From assembly GCA_015661795.1 (NCBI GenBank), contig DQVJ01000290.1:1-5903 (forward strand): a stretch of 5,903 nt of DNA. Reading direction: 5' to 3'. Made by a program: the position numbers and the translations under genes. The notes beneath the pieces were generated by a model that was not told where the DNA came from, did not search any database, and worked only from the letters and a program-made list of their open reading frames with translations. Positions 1-5,903 of this stretch are shown here, piece after piece. Source of the DNA: Sulfurovum sp. GTDB taxonomy: Bacteria; Campylobacterota; Campylobacteria; Campylobacterales; Sulfurovaceae. Every line of letters starts with the position of its first letter. Positions within the stretch are counted from its first letter, which is position 1.

Positions 1-1175
1 CTTCACGTGTACGCAACATACTTGAAGTGGATGTAGATGTAGAGGGTGAACCTTTGAAGCTATTTGTCAACCACTGGAAGTCTAGAGCCTACCAAGGAGT
101 TGAGAGTAAGCGGATAAAATATGCAAAAACTTTAAAAATACGTTTAGAAAAACTTTCAAAGTCAAAATCTTACATTATTTTGGGTGATTTTAATACAGAT
201 TATGATGCCCATTTAAGTCTTGAAAAAAAGTTAGATGACACCTATGGCAAAACAGGACTTCATCATGTTTTAGGTGTAGAGAAAAATGGACATCTCGTCA
301 CAGAGTTTGATATGCTACGACATAGTGATGGGTATCATTACACACTTTGGAAAGAGTTATCATTGCAGAAGCGTTGGAATACGAAGTTTTATGGCAAAAA
401 AGGCACTGCAGATCATATACTGTTACCAGCAAATATGTTTGATAAAAAGGGTATTGACTATGTCAATAACTCTTTTGGTATTTTTAAAAAATCGTATCTT
501 TTTACAAAACGTGGCTATATCAACAGGTGGCAGTACAAAAAAGGTAAACATAGAGGAAAAGGCTATTCTGACCATCTACCTATATATGCGTATTTTGATA
601 CCAAACCCTACCATGCGGGGGTAGACAGTGTAGAGACTAAAACAGTAAGAGAAGTAAAACATATAGAGTATTTGTATACACAGGAAGTATTGGAAAATGA
701 AGTGATACTTGAAGATGTTGTGGTGATTTGGAAGCATCAACGAAATGCACTCATCAAACAGTCCAAAGAAGGCAGAGGTATTTTTCTGTTTGGTTGCGCC
801 AATGCACTGGAATTGGGTCAAAAATATGATATATTGGTTAGCGCTATAAAGAGTTACAAAGGTTTAAAAGAAGTAACGCATGCTTACAGCATGGCAGAGA
901 AAGGTGAGGTAGATATTTCACCATATATATTGAAGTCTTATGATTTTTCAAAAAAAATTGCGTACAGGCAAAATGAAGTGATTCAGTACATCACAGGAAC
1001 TGTAAAGAAGAAATATTTTTATGCACAAGGGCGAAAAATCCCCATCTATTTTAAAAAGAAAAAAAGTACACCACCCAATGGCGCAAAGCTAAAGATACAC
1101 AATGCACTTCTAGGGTATTATAAGAAATTACAGCTAGTAGTTTATAGTCAAAAAGATTTTACAGTATTGGAGTGA
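1..1175 (+). CDS. Endonuclease/exonuclease/phosphatase (EEP) family nuclease with C-terminal OB-like domain, 5' partial
   Basis: This is a probable metal-dependent nuclease of the EEP (DNase I-like) fold. The frame is open from base 3 and reads SRVRNILEV before the GTG at 27, so the true start lies upstream and that GTG is internal. Numbering from the codon at 27, the family motifs are NHWKS (15-19, catalytic His), GDFN (53-56, Asp and Asn), TADHILLP (127-134) and SDHLP (181-185, C-terminal Asp-His pair). The early metal-binding Glu motif would be off-window. Residues about 225-300 (IFLFGC, then a G-x-KYDILV strand and IKSYKGLKEV) resemble an OB-type nucleic-acid-binding domain such as those attached to some extracellular nucleases. 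That assignment is by eye. The tail is Lys-rich, which would suit DNA or RNA binding. Substrate and location are unknown because any signal peptide is missing. It ends 4 bases before hemJ, so the two are probably cotranscribed. The EEP family is firm; the exact activity is not. Confidence 0.85.
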   Translation, partial: SRVRNILEVDVDVEGEPLKLFVNHWKSRAYQGVESKRIKYAKTLKIRLEKLSKSKSYIILGDFNTDYDAHLSLEKKLDDTYGKTGLHHVLGVEKNGHLVTEFDMLRHSDGYHYTLWKELSLQKRWNTKFYGKKGTADHILLPANMFDKKGIDYVNNSFGIFKKSYLFTKRGYINRWQYKKGKHRGKGYSDHLPIYAYFDTKPYHAGVDSVETKTVREVKHIEYLYTQEVLENEVILEDVVVIWKHQRNALIKQSKEGRGIFLFGCANALELGQKYDILVSAIKSYKGLKEVTHAYSMAEKGEVDISPYILKSYDFSKKIAYRQNEVIQYITGTVKKKYFYAQGRKIPIYFKKKKSTPPNGAKLKIHNALLGYYKKLQLVVYSQKDFTVLE

Positions 1176-1179
1176 ATAT

Positions 1180-1614
1180 ATGGAATATTACAGTTGGATA
1201 TTAGCATTTCATGTGATGAGTTTTATATCATGGATGGCAATGTTGTTTTATCAGCCTAGATTGTTTGTATATCATAGTGAAAATGGTGATAATGAAGGTT
1301 TTGTACAGGTTGTTCAAAGACAAGAATATATATTGAATAAGGCCATAGGTACACCTGCTATGTGGGCAACGATTATTACGGGAGGTATCATGTTATATCT
1401 TAACCCTGCTATTTTTCAAAGTGGAGGTTGGATGCATGCAAAACTTCTTTTTTTAATCTTTTTAATCACGTATCATTTTTCGTTGGAAATCCTTCGTAAA
1501 AAATTGTTAGATAATGCACACTATAAAAGTGGTAAATGGTTTAGGTTTTATAATGAAGTGCCAACATTGTTGATGATAGTCATCGTCATCATGGTTGTGG
1601 TTAAACCTATTTAA
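1180..1614 (+). CDS. hemJ: Protoporphyrinogen IX oxidase HemJ (CopD-like membrane protein)
   Basis: This predicted inner-membrane protein of 144 residues, the usual HemJ length, should convert protoporphyrinogen IX to protoporphyrin IX, the penultimate step of haem synthesis. Family marks are visible in order: His11 in the first helix, SWMAMLFYQPRLFVYH (17-32, with the hallmark Pro26-Arg27 and His32), GWMHAKLL (83-90, His86 and Lys88), His99, and R-F-Y-NEVP (122-128). About four hydrophobic segments are seen, near 5-25, 58-75, 88-104 and 128-141. The first-helix His and the Lys of the H-x-K motif are the conserved residues linked to haem binding or activity in this family. The start is supported by GGAG at 1169-1172, seven bases upstream and overlapping the end of the nuclease gene. 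Campylobacterota commonly use HemJ in place of HemG or HemY. The alternative would be another CopD-superfamily protein, but the match to HemJ is good along its whole length. Confidence 0.88.
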   Translation: MEYYSWILAFHVMSFISWMAMLFYQPRLFVYHSENGDNEGFVQVVQRQEYILNKAIGTPAMWATIITGGIMLYLNPAIFQSGGWMHAKLLFLIFLITYHFSLEILRKKLLDNAHYKSGKWFRFYNEVPTLLMIVIVIMVVVKPI

Positions 1615-1622
1615 TGCATTTG

Positions 1623-1631
1623 TGTTATAAT
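1623..1631 (+). promoter_or_regulatory. Extended -10 promoter for the DUF2231-type gene
   Basis: The bases read TGTTATAAT: a TG, one spacer base, then a perfect TATAAT at 1626-1631. This is the extended -10 form used by the housekeeping sigma factor. No clear -35 is seen, as is usual in Campylobacterota, and the surroundings are AT-rich. Transcription would start near 1637-1639, giving a leader of a little over 20 bases before the ATG at 1661. AAAGGA at 1648-1653 serves as the ribosome binding site. This would give the third plus-strand gene its own transcription in addition to readthrough from hemJ. Confidence 0.65.
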
Positions 1632-1660
1632 CTAAAACTTTTAAATTAAAGGATTGATGT

Positions 1661-2494
1661 ATGACATTACCTGCTATAGAATTACCTAAAATAGAACTTC
1701 CTTTTGATATACCGGTTTTGATCCATCCTGCTATTGATCATTTTGCAATTGTTTTGCCTATCGTTATCTTGTTGCTTGAATTTTATAATCTTTTTGCGAA
1801 AAAAAAGTCGATTGGTGGATTTTCTTTTCTTTTGATTTTATTGACGATTATTGTTTTTGCAGGGGCGTATCTTACAGGTGTAGTCGATGGGAAAGAAGCA
1901 TATGACCTTCTGAGCCCGGAAGGTCAGACAGAGCTTAAAGAACACAAATTGTTAGGAACCTATCTGGTATTTTTTTCTCTGATAGTATTGTTTTTTAAAT
2001 TACTGGCGATGACAGGTAAGACCTCTTTAAAATTTTTATTTTTTATAGTGCTTATAGGCTTTTCGGCAATGACACTCAACCAAGGTAAAGAGGGTGGAGA
2101 ACTGGTGTATGAATATGGTGCAAATGTTGAACGGGTGAAGGCTTTGGATGATGAATTGTTTGATGTGCAAGAAGCGCTTGAAGAACTTCAGGAGAAAAAA
2201 GAAGTAGCACAGATTAAGGCGCTCAACAAGGATTTAACTAGTAATGAAATACCCACGCAGAAGGAAGTAGAAGCTGAAAAACCTGAAAAAGTTGAAGAAG
2301 CACAAACTGTTGTAGAGGATGTACCTAATACTTCCATGAATGAAAAAAATGTGACTAAGGATTCAGAACCTACTGTAGATGTAGAAAAAGTTAAAACATT
2401 ACCCTCTTTTAAAAATAATATAGATGATATTACAGAGCAGGATATCGAAGTGATACCTATGGATATTGAACGACCCAAAATTGAAACACATTAG
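1661..2494 (+). CDS. DUF2231-type four-helix membrane protein with long acidic C-terminal tail
   Basis: This is an inner-membrane protein of unknown function, 277 residues. A short N-terminal stretch rich in Leu-Pro and Ile-Glu leads to HPAIDHFAIVLP (22-33). Hydrophobic segments lie at about 24-45, 54-74, 98-116 and 122-139. The motifs HPxxxHF, EHKLLG (94-99) and GGELVYEYG (145-153) match what I know of DUF2231 membrane proteins. His22, His27 and His95 sit at helix ends and could bind a metal or haem; that is inference. From about residue 157 the protein is hydrophilic and rich in Glu, Lys and Val. A coiled-coil-like part (160-190) is followed by a low-complexity acidic tail to 277, which is extra compared with the core domain. 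The ATG at 1661 has AAAGGA seven bases upstream and its own promoter. Neighbours are hemJ upstream and, convergently, a cytochrome c. The domain call is moderate; no reaction can be named. Confidence 0.7.
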   Translation: MTLPAIELPKIELPFDIPVLIHPAIDHFAIVLPIVILLLEFYNLFAKKKSIGGFSFLLILLTIIVFAGAYLTGVVDGKEAYDLLSPEGQTELKEHKLLGTYLVFFSLIVLFFKLLAMTGKTSLKFLFFIVLIGFSAMTLNQGKEGGELVYEYGANVERVKALDDELFDVQEALEELQEKKEVAQIKALNKDLTSNEIPTQKEVEAEKPEKVEEAQTVVEDVPNTSMNEKNVTKDSEPTVDVEKVKTLPSFKNNIDDITEQDIEVIPMDIERPKIETH

Positions 2495-2505
2495 AGATTA
2501 GTCAT

Positions 2506-2853
2506 TTAAGAACCTCCATCTCCGGAAGGTTCGAATTCAATATCATATTTATTATCATCTGTTTTTGTTTGTAAATTTGAAAGATATTTTGCCATTGAAA
2601 TTGTTTGATTCTCATCAAGTGCTTTAGCAAATGATATCATGATCGTTCCAAATGATGTACGTGTTTTACCTTGTTGCAAATCTTTCAGTCTTCGAAGCAG
2701 TATATTTTCGGGTACACCTTGGAGCCTTGGTGATGCACCCATACCTTCTCCATACATTCCATGACATGAAGGACAAGCATTCTTCAGATAAAGAGCCTCA
2801 ATATCGGCATATGTATAAGTCCACAATGATACAAAAAGTAAAGCTTTAAACAT
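2506..2853 (-). CDS. Small periplasmic mono-haem cytochrome c (class I, c553-like)
   Basis: This 115-residue protein is probably an electron carrier in the periplasm. Residues 1-16 look like a Sec signal peptide (hydrophobic core ALLFVSLW, likely cleavage after TYA at 16). One haem-binding motif CPSCH is at 27-31 (Cys27, Cys30, proximal His31), followed by G-x-x-GEGMG. Met72, in IMISFAKAL, is the best candidate sixth ligand, and the helix MAKYLSNL (87-94) is the usual C-terminal helix of class I cytochromes. The size fits a single-domain cytochrome or one half of a c4-type protein. The last ten or so residues are acidic, then Gly/Ser-rich. The start is supported by GAGGAG at 2861-2866, seven bases upstream. 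It lies 30 bases after truA on the same strand, so it may be the last gene of that operon. Its redox partner cannot be told from the sequence. Confidence 0.87.
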   Translation of the reverse strand: MFKALLFVSLWTYTYADIEALYLKNACPSCHGMYGEGMGASPRLQGVPENILLRRLKDLQQGKTRTSFGTIMISFAKALDENQTISMAKYLSNLQTKTDDNKYDIEFEPSGDGGS

Positions 2854-2860
2854 AAATCAA

Positions 2861-2866
2861 CTCCTC
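2861..2866 (-). promoter_or_regulatory. Strong ribosome binding site of the cytochrome gene
   Basis: On the minus strand these bases read GAGGAG, seven bases before the ATG at 2853. This fixes the cytochrome start and places the signal peptide right at the N-terminus. It lies in the 30-base gap after truA, in which no clear promoter was seen. Confidence 0.7.
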
Positions 2867-2883
2867 AAGATAAGATGTATAGT

Positions 2884-3621
2884 TCAATAAAGAATATGTG
2901 ATAAATAGAGTCCTTCAGGTGGGGCAAGTCTGCATGTATGTTTTTTTTGACAAGCGAGTTGCTCCCGAAGTGAAGTCATGGATAATTCACCCTTTGCATA
3001 TAACATAGATGCTTCAATCATCATACGTACTTGTGCACGCAAGAAGCCATTTGCCTGAAAATAGATAAAATGGTAATGATGGCGCTGGATATGACGTGCT
3101 TTGTAGATTTCCCGTGTACTGCTATGTGTGTCTGTACCTGTTTTCCTATAAAAATTAAAATCATGCCTACCTTTAAAAGTTTCAAGTGCATCTTTAAGTT
3201 TATTTGTATCAAAATCTCCATAATACGAAATATACTTTTGTTCAAATACAGAAGGTTTTGTTGTCTTAAATACATATCGATAGAGACGTTTTTTAGCAGA
3301 AAAACGTGCGTGAAAATCAGGATTCACTTTTGTAATACTTTTAAATGAGATAGAAGTTAATTTTCTGTTTAGATTAAGTTTTAATTTTTTTAAATCATGC
3401 CAATACTCAGGTAGATCAAAATGTATCACCTGACCCGTTGCATGTACCCCTGCATCGGTGCGACCACTCCCAATAATAGGAGAATGGATATGTAATTGGC
3501 TTAATGCTTTTTCAATAGTGGATGTGATGGTTCTTTGTGTACTTGTTTGTTTTTGGAAACCATAAAAAGAATGACCATCATAGGCGATGACTGCTTTGAC
3601 ACGTATATTATTTATTTCCAT
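2884..3621 (-). CDS. truA: tRNA pseudouridine(38-40) synthase TruA
   Basis: This cytoplasmic enzyme converts uridines 38-40 in the anticodon stem-loop of many tRNAs to pseudouridine. It is 245 residues long, within the normal range, and looks complete. Family motifs in order: YDG-x-x-FYGFQ (14-23), GSGRTDAGVHA (51-61) with catalytic Asp56, FHARFSA followed by K-K-R-LYRY (about 103-116), and the C-terminal FLRAQVRMM near 195-205. The end carries RLAPPEGLYL, the usual TruA C-terminal signature. The ATG overlaps the stop of the upstream permease as TAATG. AAGGT at 3629-3633, seven bases upstream, is a fair ribosome binding site inside the permease gene. Expression is therefore probably coupled to the permease. 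The link to its envelope-related neighbours is positional only. I recall the same neighbourhood in Campylobacter jejuni. Confidence 0.95.
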   Translation of the reverse strand: MEINNIRVKAVIAYDGHSFYGFQKQTSTQRTITSTIEKALSQLHIHSPIIGSGRTDAGVHATGQVIHFDLPEYWHDLKKLKLNLNRKLTSISFKSITKVNPDFHARFSAKKRLYRYVFKTTKPSVFEQKYISYYGDFDTNKLKDALETFKGRHDFNFYRKTGTDTHSSTREIYKARHIQRHHYHFIYFQANGFLRAQVRMMIEASMLYAKGELSMTSLREQLACQKKHTCRLAPPEGLYLSHILY

Positions 3622-4640
3622 TAAAAATACCTTGCGACCCTAGTATTAAACAGTCGTTTACCTAGGAAGAATATGGCAATAATGGTGATAAGTAAAATGG
3701 GAAAAGTCCCCCATTTCTCAAGAGAGGATGCTAACATATACAGAGAAAGTGTCGTGACAAATATAACAAGAAAAGAATGATTTGACTGATAACGAGGATT
3801 GATCATGGTGAATGCAGCAACCAGATAGACAGAGAGTAAAGGGATAAGACTAACAAAGATAAAAAATAGGATTCTTCTTAACATTCTGATATCAGTTATT
3901 GCTTTACTCCAAAATACTACGATAGCTTCAAAGTTGAAAGCTTTTGTTTTTGTTGTGTCATATACTTCAAGACTTTTATATTTGGCTTGCTGCAGTTTTT
4001 CTTCTGTATAGGTATACCCATATCCATCATTGAGTAATAGGGAAGTTATACCATTGTTTTTGTTGAGTTTTCCTTCTTGTGAAGCAAAGAACTGTTCTTC
4101 ATTTTTATGGGTACGGTTGTAAATGACAATATCATGAAAAATACCATCTTTATTTTTTTTAACATAGATATAATAATTTCCAAATTTTTGTCCCAGTTTC
4201 CCTGCTACAATATTTAGTTTTGCTTCAGCTTGTTTGGATGTTTTAAATTCTTTGTATAATTGTTTACTTAAGGGCATTGCCAAAAATGAGATGACTGCTA
4301 AGAGTAAAGAAAAAAGAAGACCAAGTAGAAGAAGAGGCTTCAAAACCTTATTTGATTTGAGCCCTAGTGCATACAGAGCGATAAGCTCATTATCTTGAGA
4401 AAGTTTTACAAGTACATTTGCAAGTGCAGCTATAAATGATAAAGGAAGGGTATAGAAAATAATATCTGGTACAGAATAGCTGTACAAGGTAAGAAGCTCA
4501 ACAAAACTTATCTGTATTTTTGAGGTTAATGAAGCTATTTTTACGAGATATACTAGTGAAATAATGAGAAAAAAAGGTAAAAATATTGTCAAAAATGCTT
4601 TAGTGAAATTTGATGATATATACCCTTTTACATTAACCAT
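3621..4640 (-). CDS. LptF/LptG-family permease (YjgP/YjgQ)
   Basis: This inner-membrane subunit of the LPS transporter would work with the LptB ATPase and a second LptF/G-type partner to extract LPS and pass it to the LptC-LptA bridge. It is 339 residues long and has the family layout: three helices (about 13-36, 55-78, 99-122), a periplasmic beta-jellyroll-like region (about 125-240, rich in polar residues, Tyr, Lys and Asn), and three C-terminal helices (about 260-283, 287-306, 312-330). The conserved stretch LSQDNELIALYALGLKS (80-96) with Glu85 and Gly93, preceded by TLPLSF (64-69), is typical of the family and sits next to the LptB contact region. I cannot tell LptF from LptG by eye, so no symbol is given. 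The start overlaps the end of the prepilin peptidase gene by 8 bases (ATGGTTAA), and only a weak GGA-type binding site is seen, so translational coupling is likely. Confidence 0.88.
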   Translation of the reverse strand: MVNVKGYISSNFTKAFLTIFLPFFLIISLVYLVKIASLTSKIQISFVELLTLYSYSVPDIIFYTLPLSFIAALANVLVKLSQDNELIALYALGLKSNKVLKPLLLLGLLFSLLLAVISFLAMPLSKQLYKEFKTSKQAEAKLNIVAGKLGQKFGNYYIYVKKNKDGIFHDIVIYNRTHKNEEQFFASQEGKLNKNNGITSLLLNDGYGYTYTEEKLQQAKYKSLEVYDTTKTKAFNFEAIVVFWSKAITDIRMLRRILFFIFVSLIPLLSVYLVAAFTMINPRYQSNHSFLVIFVTTLSLYMLASSLEKWGTFPILLITIIAIFFLGKRLFNTRVARYF

Positions 4641-5370
4641 AAATCAGTGTTTCCAAAAGTTGTGTCGCTTGGGTATTGTAGAGATAGACAACAAAAGTTG
4701 CAAGTGCCAAAAATGGTACAAAAGGTACACCTTTGTCTCGCCATATGAGTGCAGGTATCATAGCCAAGATAGCAGAAAGAAAAATAGCTACAAAAAAGTT
4801 TGGAAAACCCAGTAGGGCACCCATGGTTCCTGCTACAATCACATCCGCGCCACCCATTGCCTGCTTGCGTGCTAGAAGTGATGAAAGTAAACCAATAAGA
4901 TAGAGACCCCCAGCAGCTATAGCTGCATACATGAGTGCCTGCAAAAAATTTGGTTGTACCAAGGCAAAAGCCAGTGCTGTAAAGTTGACAGAATCAGGAA
5001 CAGCCATATATTTAAAATCTATCATGACCAATGCAAAAAGTGCGGCAAAGGACGCAGCTACAAAAGGCAGGTACCACACCAAGCCCAATTTAAAAAAAAG
5101 TGCTACAAAAATAACACCGGTAAGAAATTCTACTATGGGATATTGTTTGGCAATAGGGTCATTACAAAATGCACATTTACCACCAAGAAAAATCCATGAA
5201 AAGATAGGGATATTATGATACCACTTGAGTGGTGTTTGGCAGCTTTGACATTTTGATGCAGGAAAAGAAATACTTTCATTGTTAGGTATGCGATAGATAA
5301 CGACATTGAGAAAAGAGCCTATCATAATGCCAAAAATAAAAACCAATATAGCCATAGGTAACTCAATCAT
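4633..5370 (-). CDS. Type IV prepilin peptidase (A24 family, PilD-like)
   Basis: This inner-membrane aspartic protease cleaves the short leader of type IV prepilins or pseudopilins and, in bifunctional members, N-methylates the new end. It is 245 residues long, slightly short of the 250-290 common for PilD. GSFLNVVIYRIP is at 18-29. Two CxxC pairs (Cys41/Cys44 and Cys66/Cys69) form the zinc site of the N-terminal cytosolic domain, which also carries W50-Y51-H-N-IP. The catalytic aspartates are Asp118 in MIDFKYMAVPD and Asp176 in MGGADV. The second motif has Ala where the common form is GGGD. About seven or eight hydrophobic segments fill the rest. The start is fixed by GGAGGT at 5376-5381 and overlaps the uppS stop as ATGA. 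No pilin gene is in view; in Campylobacterota the substrate may be competence or type II-like pseudopilins, which is inference. Confidence 0.93.
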   Translation of the reverse strand: MIELPMAILVFIFGIMIGSFLNVVIYRIPNNESISFPASKCQSCQTPLKWYHNIPIFSWIFLGGKCAFCNDPIAKQYPIVEFLTGVIFVALFFKLGLVWYLPFVAASFAALFALVMIDFKYMAVPDSVNFTALAFALVQPNFLQALMYAAIAAGGLYLIGLLSSLLARKQAMGGADVIVAGTMGALLGFPNFFVAIFLSAILAMIPALIWRDKGVPFVPFLALATFVVYLYNTQATQLLETLIYG

Positions 5371-5903
5371 TTAACACCTCCAAAGCGTCGTGTACGGTTC
5401 GTGTAATCACGTATAATTGTATCTAATTCATCTTTATTGAAATCTGGCCATAATGTGTGTGAGAAATAGAATTCTGCATAACTAAGTTGCCACAAAAGAA
5501 AGTTCGAGATACGTTCTTCCCCAGATGTACGTATCATGAGGTCAATATCACTGTAAGGTGTTTGCAGTCCTTGGGATATGTCATCTTCGCTAATGGTTGT
5601 TTTCCCTTGTGCAATTAATTGGTTAACCGTTGTAGTGATTTCTAAACGTCCACCATAATTGAGAGCAAGTACTTGTATTAGATTCGTATTGTTTTTTGTA
5701 AGTTCTTCGGTTTGAAGTATACGTTTTTGCAGTGTTTTGGAAAAAGCACTCATGTCACCAATGGCTTGAAAACGTACATTATGTTCTTGATAGACAGGGA
5801 GTTCTTTTTTAAGATATGTATCCAAGAGTTTCATTAAAAATTCTACTTCTAATTTAGGACGTTTCCAGTTTTCTGTACTAAATGCATAGAAGGTAACAGT
5901 TTC
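5367..5903 (-). CDS. uppS: Undecaprenyl diphosphate synthase (cis-prenyl transferase), 5' partial
   Basis: This cytosolic enzyme adds isopentenyl units in cis to farnesyl diphosphate to make undecaprenyl diphosphate, precursor of the lipid carrier for peptidoglycan, O-antigen and other glycans. The frame is open to the window edge, encoding 178 residues. The first visible residues are ETVTFYAFSTENWKRP, the conserved STENW region, so the ATG at 5834 is internal and roughly 50-60 N-terminal residues with the DGNGRWA motif lie off-window. Further motifs, numbered from the window edge, are IGD (48-50), LALNYGGR (79-86), DLMIRTSGEERISNF (121-135) and YAEF (142-145). Arg125, Arg131 and Glu144 have the same spacing as E. 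coli Arg194, Arg200 and Glu213, which bind the IPP diphosphate and Mg. The end, with R-x-RRFGGV, is normal. It is first of the visible minus-strand operon and overlaps the peptidase start by 4 bases. Confidence 0.95.
   Translation of the reverse strand, partial: ETVTFYAFSTENWKRPKLEVEFLMKLLDTYLKKELPVYQEHNVRFQAIGDMSAFSKTLQKRILQTEELTKNNTNLIQVLALNYGGRLEITTTVNQLIAQGKTTISEDDISQGLQTPYSDIDLMIRTSGEERISNFLLWQLSYAEFYFSHTLWPDFNKDELDTIIRDYTNRTRRFGGVK
5376..5381 (-). promoter_or_regulatory. Strong ribosome binding site of the prepilin peptidase gene, inside uppS
   Basis: On the minus strand these bases read GGAGGT, five bases before the ATG at 5370. They lie within the last codons of uppS. This fixes the peptidase start and shows it can recruit ribosomes itself in addition to coupling through the ATGA overlap. 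Confidence 0.75.

Noticed and set aside
27..29. GTG as the start of the nuclease gene
   Set aside because: The frame is open to the window edge and the codons before it encode residues that fit the EEP fold. It is an internal Val, and the gene is 5' truncated by the window.
28..45. Short GATGTA tandem repeat
   Set aside because: It has only about two and a half copies and encodes an ordinary Val-Asp beta-strand of the nuclease fold.
576..821. Open frame on the minus strand inside the nuclease gene
   Set aside because: It has no family signature and no good ribosome binding site, and it lies wholly opposite a well-supported gene.
879..893. Perfect inverted repeat CATGCT-TAC-AGCATG
   Set aside because: It lies in the middle of the nuclease coding region, is short, and has no T-run or second copy. 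Chance is the simplest reading.
2188..2478. Ser/Thr-rich open frame opposite the acidic tail of the DUF2231-type gene
   Set aside because: Its composition is simply the reverse of the Glu/Lys-rich coding repeats. It has no motifs and no start signal.
3031..3348. Cys-rich open frame on the plus strand inside truA
   Set aside because: It is fully antisense to a clear truA gene and the Cys spacing matches no known pattern.
4931..5218. Plus-strand open frames opposite the prepilin peptidase
   Set aside because: Two overlapping frames with no family features lie opposite strongly conserved peptidase motifs; they are shadows.
5832..5834. ATG as the start of uppS
   Set aside because: The in-frame residues upstream include the conserved STENWKRP region, so this Met is internal and the gene continues beyond 5903.
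1..5903. Possible defence, mobile or otherwise undescribed gene system
   Set aside because: All genes but one belong to well-known families in a housekeeping setting. There are no direct repeats, integrase or transposase genes, CRISPR repeats or long unexplained non-coding stretches.

Overview
The window looks like chromosomal housekeeping DNA from a member of the Campylobacterota (formerly Epsilonproteobacteria), most like the Sulfurovum/Sulfurimonas side of the phylum. This rests on four things: the AT-rich sequence, protein styles typical of the group, a promoter made of an extended -10 with no clear -35, and the gene order uppS - prepilin peptidase - LptF/LptG permease - truA. I recall that order from Campylobacter jejuni, but could not check it here. 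The genus is an inference.

Layout. Left block, plus strand, 1-2494: the 3' part of an endonuclease/exonuclease/phosphatase (EEP) family nuclease with an extra C-terminal domain, whose 5' end lies off the window. Four bases later comes a HemJ-type protoporphyrinogen IX oxidase. After a 46-base gap containing a good extended -10 promoter there is a four-helix membrane protein of the DUF2231 type with a long acidic tail. Right block, minus strand, 5903-2506, read from right to left: uppS (5' end off the window), prepilin peptidase, an LptF/LptG-family permease, truA and a small periplasmic mono-haem cytochrome c. The two blocks converge, with only 11 bases between the stop codons at 2494 and 2506.

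How the genes fit together. The minus-strand block is a tight operon. uppS/peptidase share an ATGA overlap, peptidase/permease overlap by 8 bases, and permease/truA share TAATG, so translation is probably coupled. Its products make undecaprenyl diphosphate (the lipid carrier for cell-wall and LPS sugars), mature type IV prepilins or pseudopilins, help move LPS to the outer membrane, and modify tRNA. The cytochrome sits 30 bases behind truA with its own strong ribosome binding site. The plus-strand block joins a nuclease to haem synthesis by position only; no functional link is evident.

No rRNA, tRNA, CRISPR array, insertion sequence or prophage gene was seen. Genes cover almost all of the window and no gene-free stretch exceeds 50 bases. 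I did not find a convincing undescribed system. The least understood items are the C-terminal domain of the nuclease and the DUF2231-type protein with its acidic tail.
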